Assembly: GCF_004135285.1 (NCBI RefSeq)
Contig: NZ_CP035494.1
Span: 124,001 to 188,000 of the forward strand
Length of the DNA stretch: 64,000 bases
Direction: 5' to 3'
DNA from: Microbacterium protaetiae
GTDB lineage: Bacteria; Actinomycetota; Actinomycetes; Actinomycetales; Microbacteriaceae
Shown here: positions 16,796-25,682 of the stretch, piece by piece
Layout: each line of letters starts with the position of its first letter
Position numbering within the stretch: position 1 is the first letter of the stretch
Translations under genes and position numbers: made by a program
Notes under the pieces: generated by a model
Seen by the model: only the letters and a program-made list of their open reading frames with translations
Database searches by the model: none
Told to the model about the DNA's origin: nothing

Positions 16796-17110
16796 ATGGT
16801 CTTCATCAACGCGGGCACGCTCGGCACTCTGCCCGGCAAACGCGACGAGCTCCTCGCCCTTCTCACGCTGCGCAGCGATCACCTCGCCGAGATCGGGTGT
16901 CACGCCTACGAGGTGGGCGTCAACGACGACGAACCCGACACCGTGTTCGTCGTCGAGTTGTGGGACACCGCCGACGCGCACCGAGCGTCGCTGACCCAGC
17001 CCGATGTGCAAGCGGCCATCGCACAGGCGCGGCCGCTGCTGTCGGGCGAGTTCGGCGGGTTCAGGTTCGATGTCGTCGGATCTCCCCTCCGGGACGGGCA
17101 GCAGACGTGA
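16796..17110 (+). CDS. Antibiotic biosynthesis monooxygenase (ABM) family protein
   Basis: The 104-aa ferredoxin-like-fold protein reads MVFINAGTLGTLPGKRDELLALL, then GCHAYEVGVNDDEPDTVFVVELWDTADAHRASL and PDVQAAIAQARPLLSGEFGGF. This is the usual ABM pattern with the central E-LW-D-A-HR-SL motif. Such dimers include quinol oxygenases and haem-degrading enzymes; the substrate is not evident. An alternative GTG start lies one codon upstream. Its stop overlaps the GTG of the MBL-fold gene, so the two are translationally coupled. Confidence 0.85.
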   Translation: MVFINAGTLGTLPGKRDELLALLTLRSDHLAEIGCHAYEVGVNDDEPDTVFVVELWDTADAHRASLTQPDVQAAIAQARPLLSGEFGGFRFDVVGSPLRDGQQT

Positions 17111-17931
17111 CCACCGATGGGCTCGTTCAGTGCAGCACCTGCGGTGTCGAACGCGACAGCGCAGATCTTCCCGAGTGGTGCCCGATCTGCGTCGACGAGC
17201 GGCAGTACGTCGACCCCGGTGGCCAACGCTGGGTGTCGCCTCCTGCCGATGCCGTCATCGCGTTGGCCGAACTCGAGTCAGGGTTGTGGGGGCTTGAGGT
17301 GTCCGGCGGCGTCGGCATCGGTCAGTTGGCCAAGGTGGTGGTGACGGATGCCGGAACCGTGATGGTCGACGTGCCCGCGGCCATCACCGCCGATGCCGTC
17401 GCGGCCGTGCGCGCCCTGGGTCCGATGCGGGCCATCATCCCCTCTCACCCGCACATGTTCGGCCTGCAGTCGCTGTGGTCACAGGCTCTCGATGACGCCG
17501 CGATCTACGTGTCGGCGGCCGATGCCGATTGGCTGGGTCGGCGCCCTGCGGCGCTGCAGCTGTGGGAGGGCTCCATCGAACCCGTGCCCGGCGTGGTCGC
17601 CTCCCAGCCGGGCGGGCACTTTCCGGGCAGCAGCGTCGTGCACTGGACCGGCACCGATGGCGCCGGTGTGCTGTTGTGCAGCGACACGATCATGGTCAAT
17701 CCCGATCGCCGGACCGTGTCGTTCCTGCGCTCCTACCCGAACCGCCTTCCACTGTCGGCAGCAGTGGTCGAGCGGATCGCCGCCCACGTCGACCGCTACG
17801 ACTTCGACCGCGTCTACAGCAACTTCGGGCTGCGTATCGCGCATGACGGCAAAGCTGCGGTCGCGGCATCCGCCCGCCGCCACGCAGCGTGGGTGCGCGG
17901 CGAGTTCGACCACCTCACCGGGCCCGGGTAG
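17107..17931 (+). CDS. MBL-fold (metallo-beta-lactamase-like) hydrolase with N-terminal zinc ribbon
   Basis: The 274-aa protein starts with a small Cys-rich knuckle (CSTCGVERDSADLPEWCPIC) followed by a metallo-beta-lactamase-like domain. The metal motif is weak: RAIIPSHPHMFGLQS replaces the usual HxHxDH, and only His, Asp and Ser residues further on (QPGGHFPGSSVVHW, LLCSDTIMV) keep the pattern. It may therefore be a divergent or inactive hydrolase. The GTG at 17107 overlaps the ABM stop. A longer in-frame extension to 16669 runs through the ABM gene and is not used. Confidence 0.75.
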   Translation: MTTDGLVQCSTCGVERDSADLPEWCPICVDERQYVDPGGQRWVSPPADAVIALAELESGLWGLEVSGGVGIGQLAKVVVTDAGTVMVDVPAAITADAVAAVRALGPMRAIIPSHPHMFGLQSLWSQALDDAAIYVSAADADWLGRRPAALQLWEGSIEPVPGVVASQPGGHFPGSSVVHWTGTDGAGVLLCSDTIMVNPDRRTVSFLRSYPNRLPLSAAVVERIAAHVDRYDFDRVYSNFGLRIAHDGKAAVAASARRHAAWVRGEFDHLTGPG

Positions 17932-17960
17932 CCTCAGGCCGCCGGCGCACGGCGAAGAGG

Positions 17961-18395
17961 TCACGCGGTGGCGTCGCGCAGGCGCGCCAGCACGGCGACG
18001 GCGTCGCGCAGCCGGTCTTCATCGACGGCCGTCGCGGTCTGTTCCGCCCACGCGCGACGGCGAGGCTCGATGCGTGCGAGCGCCTCACGGCCGTGCGCCG
18101 TCAGTTCGACGAGGAACGTGCGCTTGTCCTCCCCGGTGCGGGCGATGTGTCCGCTGCGCTCGAGACGTGTCACGCTCTCGCGGATGGTCTGCCGCGTCAG
18201 TCCGCGCCTGCGGGCGATCTCGGCCGGAGTCAACGGCCCCTCCTGCAGTGCACCGAGCACGAGCCCACGGGCGGCGCTGAGTCCTTCGGGGCGCGTGACC
18301 TCGTCGCCCGCGTCGAGAAACCGCCCGGAGAGCGCAAACACGTGGTCGACCCGACGCGTCACGAGCGCGCCCGAGTCGTCGAGCAGCGCGGTCAT
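17961..18395 (-). CDS. MarR-family transcriptional regulator
   Basis: The 144-aa winged-helix protein has the MarR core ARGLVLGALQEGPLTPAEIARRRGLTRQTIRESVTRLERSGHIARTGEDKRTFLVELTAHGREAL, with the basic wing tip DKRT. A dimer-forming helix follows. Its ATG overlaps the stop of the VOC gene by 4 bp (ATGA), so it is the second gene of a two-gene operon. The operon carries a perfect palindrome (18738-18755) directly ahead of its first gene, probably the MarR operator for autoregulation. Confidence 0.9.
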   Translation of the reverse strand: MTALLDDSGALVTRRVDHVFALSGRFLDAGDEVTRPEGLSAARGLVLGALQEGPLTPAEIARRRGLTRQTIRESVTRLERSGHIARTGEDKRTFLVELTAHGREALARIEPRRRAWAEQTATAVDEDRLRDAVAVLARLRDATA

Positions 18396-18727
18396 TGCGT
18401 GAGGCAGACGAGGTGGCCGTCCGGTTCACGCACCACGGCCGTCCATTCGCCCCAGGGCTGTTGTTCCGGCGGGTCTACCACGGTGCCGCCGGATCGCTCC
18501 CAGGTGCTGCACGTCTCATCGAGATCGGCGACGCGGAAGCTCAGCGCGACCGAAAGGTCGCTGGGCCGAGAAGAACGCTCGTGCAGAAGGATCTCGATGG
18601 TCCGGTCACTCAGGCGCGTCATCTGCGGCCCGGCCTCGGTGGTCAACCCGAGCAGATCGCGGTAGAAACCCACTGCGGCCTGCGTGGACCGCACGGAGAT
18701 GACGATCCGGTGGAGCGCTGTCTTCAC
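18392..18727 (-). CDS. VOC (glyoxalase/bleomycin-resistance) family protein
   Basis: The 111-aa protein has one vicinal-oxygen-chelate fold: HRIVISVRSTQAAVGFYRDLLGL at the start, SVALSFRVADLDETCSTWERSGGTVVDPPEQQPWG in the middle, and TAVVREPDGHLVCLTQ at the end. I chose the GTG at 18727 because AAGAGG lies 6 bp upstream; two earlier in-frame GTGs fall inside the operator palindrome. It is cotranscribed with the MarR gene that overlaps its end, suggesting a small detoxification or resistance function controlled by that regulator. Confidence 0.82.
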   Translation of the reverse strand: MKTALHRIVISVRSTQAAVGFYRDLLGLTTEAGPQMTRLSDRTIEILLHERSSRPSDLSVALSFRVADLDETCSTWERSGGTVVDPPEQQPWGEWTAVVREPDGHLVCLTQ

Positions 18728-18737
18728 GTTCACCCTC

Positions 18738-18755
18738 TTGACAAGCACTTGTCAA
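18738..18755. promoter_or_regulatory. Palindromic operator of the VOC-MarR operon
   Basis: TTGACAAG-CA-CTTGTCAA is a perfect 8+8 bp inverted repeat with a 2-bp centre, the size expected for a MarR dimer site. It ends next to the Shine-Dalgarno of the VOC gene, so binding would block transcription start. Upstream on the minus strand lies a TTGACC (18759-18764) that could serve as the -35 element. Confidence 0.75.
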
Positions 18756-18799
18756 ATAGGTCAAGACGCGGAGGCCAGTCGCTGGACGCGCGCACCGGG

Positions 18800-19333
18800 T
18801 CACCGCCAAGCCAGCGACCCGTCTCGGATCCGGTCGATGGTGCGCTCGATCCACGCCGCATCGTGGCGGAGCCTGTCGAGATAGTAATGGGCTTCGATCA
18901 TGTGCAGCTGAGACGCGTCGACGCGCTCGAGGGTGTCCGCCAGTAGCTTCTGCTCGATTCGGATGCGCTCACGGCGAGCCCGGAGCGCGTCGATCGCGTC
19001 GTCAGGCGCGAGGATGCCGATGTAGGCGAGGGCTGTCATGAACACGGCGTCACTGGAGAGTGAGCTGCTGCCAAGCTCCGTCGCGACCCGCTCCGCCAGC
19101 GCATCGCGCCCTGCTTCGGTCGTCGACAGGGCTGACGTCTGCTGCTCGACCTCTTCCACCCAACCCGCCCGGGCCAGTGTGTTCAACAGGGTGTAAACGG
19201 TGGCATTTCGCACGCGCAGGTACTCATATCGCCGGCGAAGCTCAGCGAACACCGCGTAGGGATGGCGCGGCTGCTCGACGAGTAGACCGAGGATCGGCAG
19301 CACGAGGGGGTTCGCGAGCGCGTTCGTGGGCAC
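18800..19333 (-). CDS. PadR-family transcriptional regulator
   Basis: The 177-aa protein has the PadR winged helix at the N-terminus (NPLVLPILGLLVEQPRHPYAVFAELRRRYEYLRVRNATVYTLLNTLARAGWVEEVEQQ), with the typical RNATVYTLLNTL recognition segment. A long helical C-terminal dimerisation domain follows (Vir_Act_alpha_C type, IRIEQKLLADTLERV). It is divergent from the glycosidase-like gene across an 80-bp gap holding two identical palindromes. It probably represses both itself and that gene. Confidence 0.9.
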   Translation of the reverse strand: MPTNALANPLVLPILGLLVEQPRHPYAVFAELRRRYEYLRVRNATVYTLLNTLARAGWVEEVEQQTSALSTTEAGRDALAERVATELGSSSLSSDAVFMTALAYIGILAPDDAIDALRARRERIRIEQKLLADTLERVDASQLHMIEAHYYLDRLRHDAAWIERTIDRIRDGSLAWR

Positions 19334-19352
19334 GACTCCAGACTAGCGATAT

Positions 19353-19398
19353 TTGACCGTATACGGCTATGTCCTCTATTGTGATAGCCGTATACGGT
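19353..19398. promoter_or_regulatory. Twin PadR-type operators and promoter
   Basis: Two copies of the 10-bp palindrome CCGTATACGG (19357-19366 and 19388-19397) lie inside a larger exact inverted repeat, ACCGTATACGGCTAT and ATAGCCGTATACGGT, with a 13-bp spacer. The palindrome centres are 31 bp apart, three helical turns, so two dimers would sit on the same DNA face. A TTGACC at 19353 with TATTGT at 19377 could be the rightward promoter, overlapped by both sites. Confidence 0.75.
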
Positions 19399-19413
19399 TA
19401 TTAGGGAGGCGCT

Positions 19414-20409
19414 GTGATCTTTGGAATCTGGCCGGGGGTCGTCAACGCCGACCTCATCGATTTTCGCCCGTTGGATTGCCCACCCGAGGACCCCGCGCGA
19501 ACACTTCAGGCGATCACGGAGTTGCAGAGTGACCACGCGCGCTTCCTTGTCCGCTGCTACCGACACTTCGGCAGGCGCGCCGGCGACCGCGGCGACGCGG
19601 CCGAGACACCCTCCGATCCGGAAAGGTACCTCGGCCAGGGCAGGCAGATCGACCTTGTCGCCTGCTATCAGAACGCGGTCCCAGACCCCGACGGATTCGC
19701 CGCATTCGTCCGACAGGCAGTCCGAGACGTCGCACGGTGGGGCGGAGGCGCCGTGCAGGTGGGGGAAGAACCGAACATGCCTGCACCGCAAGACGGCGGC
19801 TTCCCGGGATGCTTGGATGCGATCGCCGCCGGAGTGACCGCCGCCGTTGATGAGCGCACTTGTCTCGATGCCGAGGTGCAGATCGGCGTGAACTGCGCAG
19901 GCCTTGCCGATCCCTCTTTCTGGCGGCAGCTGGCCGACGCTCTCGGTCCAGACCGCCTCCGTGACCTCGACTACATCGGCCTCGACGCCTTCCCCGACGT
20001 GTTTCGCCGCATCCCCGAAGATCAGCTCCCTGGGGCAGTCAGATTTCTCGTGGAGTCGTTGCGCCGAGTCACCACAGAGGTCGGAGTACCCGAGCGGATC
20101 CCCATCCACATCACCGAGACGGGATGGCCCACCGACCGCGAACGCGATGAAGCGACTCAGGCACGCGTCATGCTGACGGTGGCCACGACCATTCTCGACT
20201 CAGACCTCGGTGTGACCGCGTATGAGTTCTTCGGCCTGCGCGACGGCCTCACCGCCGGCACGTGGCACAGCCGGTTCGGGTTGCTCCACGACGACTACAC
20301 GCCCAAGCCGGCCTTCGGGGCCGTCCGAGATCTCATCGCCGCCCGACAAGGCGGCACGGCGGACGCGCGGCAGACTAAGGCTGGCCCCCGGAGTCGAGAA
20401 ACTGCGTGA
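19414..20409 (+). CDS. Glycoside-hydrolase-like TIM-barrel protein
   Basis: The 331-aa cytoplasmic protein (no signal peptide) looks like a (beta/alpha)8 glycosidase of clan A. It has AVQVGEEPNMPAP, where the E-P-N after strand 4 would be the acid/base, DLDYIGLDAFPD, then HITETGWPTDRE, the strand-7 nucleophile Glu with the family ETGWP. The late YEFFGLRDG...RFGLLHDDYTPKPAF matches the strand-8 region of GH5/GH39-like enzymes. The substrate is unknown. The GTG at 19414 follows a strong AGGGAGG. It is divergent from and probably repressed by PadR. Confidence 0.72.
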   Translation: MIFGIWPGVVNADLIDFRPLDCPPEDPARTLQAITELQSDHARFLVRCYRHFGRRAGDRGDAAETPSDPERYLGQGRQIDLVACYQNAVPDPDGFAAFVRQAVRDVARWGGGAVQVGEEPNMPAPQDGGFPGCLDAIAAGVTAAVDERTCLDAEVQIGVNCAGLADPSFWRQLADALGPDRLRDLDYIGLDAFPDVFRRIPEDQLPGAVRFLVESLRRVTTEVGVPERIPIHITETGWPTDRERDEATQARVMLTVATTILDSDLGVTAYEFFGLRDGLTAGTWHSRFGLLHDDYTPKPAFGAVRDLIAARQGGTADARQTKAGPRSRETA

Positions 20410-20580
20410 GCTGGTCGCGGGTGGCCTCGAGGCGTCGCGCCTTGGTGTCCATCTCGTCGCGGATCTCAGCGACGCGCTGCATGAGCGCCCCGCAGTCCCT
20501 GGCGAAGCACCAAGGCGCCCGTCCCTTCACGCAGCGTGAACTCGCCGAGGCGGTCGGCGCTCTCACCGGCGTGCCGCCGG
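20375..20580 (-). pseudogene. Possible C-terminal remnant of a MerR-type regulator
   Basis: On the minus strand an open stretch ends in a charged coiled-coil (MQRVAEIRDEMDTKARRLEA and on to LDSGG) preceded by several cysteines (CVKGRAPWCFARDC). This resembles the tail of a MerR-family protein. There is no HTH upstream and the stretch runs antisense into the end of the glycosidase-like gene. I consider it only a possible fragment at the left edge of the island. Confidence 0.25.
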
Positions 20581-20612
20581 TCTCGCTTCCCCGAGCGCTC
20601 AGAAGCCCGATA

Positions 20613-20649
20613 AAGGAAGATGCCCCCGGCAAGCAGGGGCATCTTCCTT
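20613..20649. terminator. Strong 14-bp stem hairpin at left edge of the island
   Basis: AAGGAAGATGCCCC and GGGGCATCTTCCTT are exact complements separated by a 9-nt loop (cggcaagca). The hairpin lies between the glycosidase-like gene and the HTH gene and would stop transcription entering the island. It is followed by TTCGG, not by a long T-tract. Confidence 0.7.
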
Positions 20650-20670
20650 CGGTGGAAGTTTCGAGAGTAC

Positions 20671-20686
20671 GTTCCAACCCTGCCCC
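20671..20686 (+). repeat. 16-bp inverted repeat, left copy
   Basis: GTTCCAACCCTGCCCC recurs exactly, on the opposite strand, at 36209-36224. The pair brackets 15.5 kb holding all the defence and recombinase genes. It may be a remnant of the element ends or a chance match in GC-rich DNA. Confidence 0.4.
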
Positions 20687-20688
20687 CG

Positions 20689-21072
20689 ATGGCAAAGTCC
20701 CTGGTCAACGGGCTATCCGCAGGAACCACGATCGTCGGGCAGGGGCCGCGATCTGTTGCATCCACGTTGGTTCCGCACGCTCGACAGGTGCAGAAGCGGC
20801 TCGATGCGGCTTCGGTCGACGCCCTGGTAGACGGCTACCTCGCTGGTCAGACGGTGTACGAGCTGGCTGCCGAGTTCGGCATCGAACGCCGCACCGTAAG
20901 CGCGCACCTGCACCGGCGAGGCGTCCCGATGCGACGACGCGGCCTGTCGCTCGCGCAGAAAGAGGAAGCGTTCGCGCTGCGGGATCGTGGCTGGTCGTTG
21001 GCTCAGATAGGTGCGCGGTTCGACGTCTCGGCGGGGACAGTACGCAATCACTTGGCGTCGTCGGCGCGATGA
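20689..21072 (+). CDS. Helix-turn-helix protein (resolvase-type HTH), 127 aa
   Basis: The protein has two successive HTH-like segments. One is [46 protein letters not shown], the Hin-recombinase-type HTH. The second is [39 protein letters not shown]. No catalytic recombinase domain precedes them, so it is either a free-standing DNA-binding protein or the tail of a lost resolvase. It stands 132 bp ahead of the DUF4062 gene. A broken copy of the same gene stands ahead of the AlbA_2-SIR2 pair (25683-25944), which suggests a shared link to the defence modules. Confidence 0.75.
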   Translation: MAKSLVNGLSAGTTIVGQGPRSVASTLVPHARQVQKRLDAASVDALVDGYLAGQTVYELAAEFGIERRTVSAHLHRRGVPMRRRGLSLAQKEEAFALRDRGWSLAQIGARFDVSAGTVRNHLASSAR

Positions 21073-21204
21073 CCACTGCCGTCGGCGCTCGTCGGCCATA
21101 GGCCCGGGAGGCTTCTTCCCAGGCCAAGGACCTGGATGATGAGGCGCGCCCCGCAGCTCGCGCGTGTGCTCGGGGTTTGGGGGTGACCGTGGTGGACTTG
21201 GGTC

Positions 21205-22350
21205 ATGGATAACGTGGCGTTGCTGATCGACCAGCGTTCGGCCTCTTTGGCCGCATCCGAGGAGGATGTTCGGGCGTGGGCCGCTGGGCGACGGGTGTTC
21301 GTGTCGAGCCTGATCACTGACATGCCTGATGAGCGGGCCGAGGTCCGGCGAGCGATCGAGTCGGTCGGCGCGACAGCGGTGATGTTCGAGGATCTCGGAG
21401 CGCAGGACATCTCGGCCGAGCAGGCCTATCTCTCGGGGGTTCGTAGCTCCGAGATTTACGTTGGCATGTGGGGTTCCCGCTACGGCGTGCGGATGCCTGA
21501 CGGGTACTCGGCCACCCATGCGGAGTTCTTGGAGGCGGAGCGCGACGGGTTGCGGCTGTGCCTGTTTGTCCACGGCGAGACCGGCGGAGATATGGACGGC
21601 CCCCAGCGCGATCTGATTCAGGGCACCCGCAACCTTTACACGACGAGCCCGTGGAGTGACCCGGCTGATCTCGGTCGGCGGGTGCGGCGTCGTCTGGAAG
21701 AGCTTGCCGCTGAGGAACTGGCGCCATGGGGGCGGGTGGGCAGGACGCTGTTTCGTGTGCGCGAGATCACCAACGACGGGAAGACGATCTCTCTCACCGC
21801 GGCGGTGCGCAGCGATGCAGTCCATGCCGAGCTGGTGCGTCTGCGGGACAACCGCTCTGGCGGTGTCCCATTCGCTGCGCCCCATACGGCGCTGCCGGTA
21901 CAGATTGTGGAGTTGTCGACCAGAACCGTCTCGACCATCGGCCACGAAGAGCGGTTGACACTGGTCACGCAGGAGCAGCGAGGCTCTAGCATGAGAGCCT
22001 CCATCAATGGCTTATCGGCCGACGAGGTGTTCCAGCGTGCGCTATCAGACGGGCTCTTCGGCACCTCGACGCTCAGACAACAGATGGGGTGGCTGGCCCG
22101 GCCGATCGATCCGCTGGAGCCGCTGCGGGGGCTGGGCCTGGACGACAGCGTCGTGCGGCCGGTAGCAAGGCTATTGTTCACTGAGCGGCTGATTACTGAA
22201 CAGGCCGCATCGAGGATCGACTCCTTCACGCTTGGCCCCTCCCACCAGGGCGGGCGCCGTCTGCGGGCCAGTTGGACGCCCCCGCAGGTCTACGTGAACG
22301 AGCCGGACCCAGCGGCTGTTTCGATCGACGGCACCGTGAGCGGTCTATGA
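21205..22350 (+). CDS. DUF4062-domain protein, putative defence sensor/effector
   Basis: The 381-aa protein carries DUF4062 at residues about 30-115 (RRVFVSSLITDMPDERAEVRRAIESVG, SSEIYVGMWGSRYGVRMPDGYSATHAEFLEAERDGLRLCLF). This is a TIR/Toll-related domain often fused to STAND ATPases or other immune modules. The rest (about 200 residues) has no motif I can name: a mixed alpha/beta region, then LTERLITEQAASRIDSF. There is no ATPase in this chain. It is convergent with the nuclease-HEAT gene and next to an HTH gene in the defence island. An NAD- or nucleotide-linked role is only inference. Confidence 0.7.
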   Translation: MDNVALLIDQRSASLAASEEDVRAWAAGRRVFVSSLITDMPDERAEVRRAIESVGATAVMFEDLGAQDISAEQAYLSGVRSSEIYVGMWGSRYGVRMPDGYSATHAEFLEAERDGLRLCLFVHGETGGDMDGPQRDLIQGTRNLYTTSPWSDPADLGRRVRRRLEELAAEELAPWGRVGRTLFRVREITNDGKTISLTAAVRSDAVHAELVRLRDNRSGGVPFAAPHTALPVQIVELSTRTVSTIGHEERLTLVTQEQRGSSMRASINGLSADEVFQRALSDGLFGTSTLRQQMGWLARPIDPLEPLRGLGLDDSVVRPVARLLFTERLITEQAASRIDSFTLGPSHQGGRRLRASWTPPQVYVNEPDPAAVSIDGTVSGL

Positions 22351-22471
22351 CGATCCACGGACACTGCGGCCCTGTCGACGGTCTTGCCTGGGGGTGGTTC
22401 GCATGAGTCGTGCCGCTGCTCTCGACGCTCAGATGGTCGGGGTAAACTGGTGATTCTGGCTGCGCGGAACG

Positions 22472-25400
22472 TCATGTCGTGGTCTCGGCGGCGGTCGTAG
22501 CCCGCGTTCCGTTGAGGGCTGCCCGGACGCTGTAAGCCGGGTCATTGGCAAGCCGCTCACGCACGGCCGCGTGCGCTGGGTCCGACTGCCCGGAGAGCGC
22601 GCGGGCAAGAGCACGCCGGACTCGGACATCGGGGTCAGCCGCCAGGCGGGCTCCAAGGTGGGCCGGCTGGCCGTACTCCGGCCAGCGGCCTGCTGCGAGG
22701 CTGCGGATGGCCCAGCCTTGGGTGGCGAGGAACGCGAGGTCGTCGTTGAGGGTGTCACCGAGTTGTTGCAGCGCTCTGGTGGGCCAGTAGTCGGAGTCTG
22801 TGCCGAGCAGTGAGTAGGCCAGGCGTCGGGCTTCGCTGCGTTGTGCCTCGTCGGCGGCGAGAGCGGCGGCCAATGTAGTTGCTTGACCGCGAGTGTTATG
22901 GGGCGTTCCGTTCATACGGAACGCGCCAAGTTTGTGGGTGAACTGTTCGTCGAGCCGGTCGTGGTCCGAGGGTGTCGGCGAGGTCGCAAGACGTGCCGCG
23001 GTGGCGAAGTAGTCGGCGCGGTTGGCTGGCGTTGTGTGGCGCGCGAGGTTGCTGGCGGCGATGAGGTACTGCGCGCGATCACCGGAGCCGACGTGAGGGT
23101 CGTCGGCGCGATGGAGGAGTTCGGCTACGGCAGCGTCGATGTCCGTGGCGGGAAGGTGGCGGACGAGGAGGGAGTCACCGACCGCACCGGTGCCGACGGA
23201 GTACACACCATCGACGTGGTGGAGTGGGGTCGTTAACCGGCTGAACGCCGCGGCCGTTGCCACGGAGTCGACCTCGTCGGTGTCATGGAACGCGAGCATC
23301 TCTTGTGCCCACCGGTTGTTTGTGGCTGCGAGCGCGGCCAACGCGTCATGAGCGATGGGATGGTTGCGCCCGATAGCGTCGATGGTGGTGGAAGTGCGTG
23401 CGGCCTCCGAGCGGCCGAGCAGGGTCACGAGGTGCGCGATGGCCCGGGCGGCCAGTTCTGGCTGGGTGTTTGCAATCTTGGCGACGCTCGTCGCTTCGTC
23501 TTCGTCGTGATAGCGATAGTGGTTCGGCTCGACCAGCGGCTGTTTCTCGAAATGGCAGAGCACCTCATCGGCGGCCGCCGCTTGAAGGCGATCGGCGATG
23601 CCAGCCAAGAGTTTGACGGCATTGTTATAGCGGGAGGTTGCGAAGGAGCGTAGGTCCGGCCTGCTGCCGGACTCGGCTGCGGTCAGTTCGCCGACGAGGT
23701 GAGTGGTGAGGGCGTCGATGAGATCGTCGGGGATGAGATCGGCCTGGACGGCCAGGAGCCGGTAGGTCGTGCCGACGGTCCAGTAGTTGGACGAGTCAAG
23801 GTCCTCGACGGTGTTGATGAACTCGAGCGGATGAGATGCGCCCAAGGCTTCGATCGCCTTGGCGGCTCCAGCGCGGGCCAGGTGGTGGGCAGCCCGGATT
23901 GGTTCATCGGACTCGATGAGAATCGCAGCGAGCGCACGGCGTGCGCGGTCTTCCCCGGCCCAGTCGCTGGTCGTGACGGCGTCGCGTAGCGCGCGTTGTG
24001 CCGATATCGCGGCTGATCGCAGCTTCTGATCGCTCAGACCGGCCAGCGCGTCTTCGTAGGCGTGCTCGGCATTGGGGACGAGCGGCGTGGAGGTTCCCAT
24101 TTGCTGCAGCGCGGTTTGCATGGGGAGTAGATCGTTACTGGTGAACGGTTTCCAATGCGATCCGAAGGCACGGCGGCTCAGGACCCAGGTCGATGCTTCG
24201 CCCCATTGCTGCGCGAGTGAGGCAGCGGCGGATGCTTCATCCCAGGCGAGGTCGGCTTCGCTGAATCGTTCGTGGAGAGCCAGGTCGCGCGCGTAACGAG
24301 CGGTGACCAGTCCGAGGAGGGCATAGCCAAGCTTGACTTGTCGTACGTCAGCCAGCAGGTCTGCCCAATCTGCGGTCGTCTCGGCGAGCAGGAGTCGTAG
24401 CCGAGTGCGCAGTACCGGGTCTGCCGAGGAGACTCCCGCGAGCTCGGTAAGGGCGGGGACAGCGCTAGTCAGCCATTCGCGGTCGTCGTTCGCCAGGGCC
24501 GCCTCGCCGGCGAGCAGAAGGAGCCGGATCTGGTCGAGGGGCTCCCCGATCCGTAGTGTCTCGATATGGGGAAGCTGGGCCAGCGGGTTCGAATGCAGCG
24601 CCGTCGCAGTTTCGGCGACGCGTTGACACAGCTTGATCCGTTCGCTGACGCTCGCGTCGCCTTCGGCGTCAGTTGTCTCATTAGTCGCGGCGAGTTTAGC
24701 GAGCGCGGTGAATTCGCTCTGGGTGATCTGCGCGGTGGTGGATAGGCCCTGGTCCAACGCGGTCCAGAACTGCTCCAGGACATGGCGTGCTGCCTCATCT
24801 GCACGCCCGACGGCCGCCAGGAGCCGGTATCGGTCTTTGTCGTGCTGTGCCGCGTGGGGCCGAATCCGGCATCGCGGAGTTTCACTTGCCCAGCTTCAAT
24901 GAGTTCCAGCGCCTGCGGAGAGTTCTCTGTCGCGGACGCTTGGTCGAAGAGCTGCTGGGCGCCGGTGGCGACTTCAGGGGTACGGGCTAGTGCCTCGCGC
25001 ACGGCAACAGCGTCTGCCGCTGGAACCAGTGGCGTGTCGAGTTTGAACGGAAGGCAGAACGCTTCCGCCGTCGGCATCCCGAAGTACTCGATGACGATGT
25101 CGGGCCGGCCCCGCAGGAAGTAGGACAGTTCCTGCGCATCCCACATCTCCAAGTTGATTGGCTGAAGCGCTCGGCGCTGAGCGGCGAGTTCATCGATCGC
25201 GGCCGTGGTCTTGACTGGGCGGGCCACCCCGATGATGAACGTCTCGACGGTGAACGGACGGGTGGTGGTCCGGAACTTCTTCACCGCGGCCTTGATGTTG
25301 CTGGCGCCGAAGCTGGTGTACTTCTTGCTCTGAAGCGCAACGCCGGTGCCGTCCGGCGCGAGAGCCACGATGTCCAGGCCCTTCTGCGCTTGACCACGAT

Positions 25401-25599
25401 CGCCATATAGCTGCGCGTGCCGCAACCCCTTCACGTCACGCATCACGCGCCATTGCAGGCGCTCGAAGTCCTCCCAAGACAACGCGTTGAACGGCAGCAG
25501 ATCGAGCTTCCCGACCACCGGCGCCGGCACGGGAGTCGAAGGCGTGGCGTTGAGCATCGAGCCAAGTTGGAGTGGCCGCCAATCGGCCATATCGCGCAC
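22472..25599 (-). pseudogene. Mrr-like nuclease / HEAT-repeat protein, split by a frameshift
   Basis: The first 250 codons (25599 to about 24856) encode a PD-(D/E)xK restriction-like domain: LPFNALSWEDFERLQWRVMRD, then GLDIVALAPDGTGVALQSKKY (catalytic D and QxK) and SYFLRGRPDIVIEYFG. At a GGCCCC run (plus strand 24856-24859) the frame is lost. The next frame continues as AAQHDKDRYRLLAAVGRADE and runs 750 more residues of TPR/HEAT-like helices to LANDPAYSVRAALNG. One missing C would restore a single protein of about 1040 aa. Downstream translation alone could start only at a TTG. It may be a true mutation, programmed slippage or a sequencing error. Confidence 0.75.
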
Positions 25600-25682
25600 C
25601 TCGCTCCCGTCGCTCGCCTTGCCTCGGCTTGCCCCTCGGTCGGAAGCGATATGCCCATCATCTCAGTAGCACGCTTCCGCGC

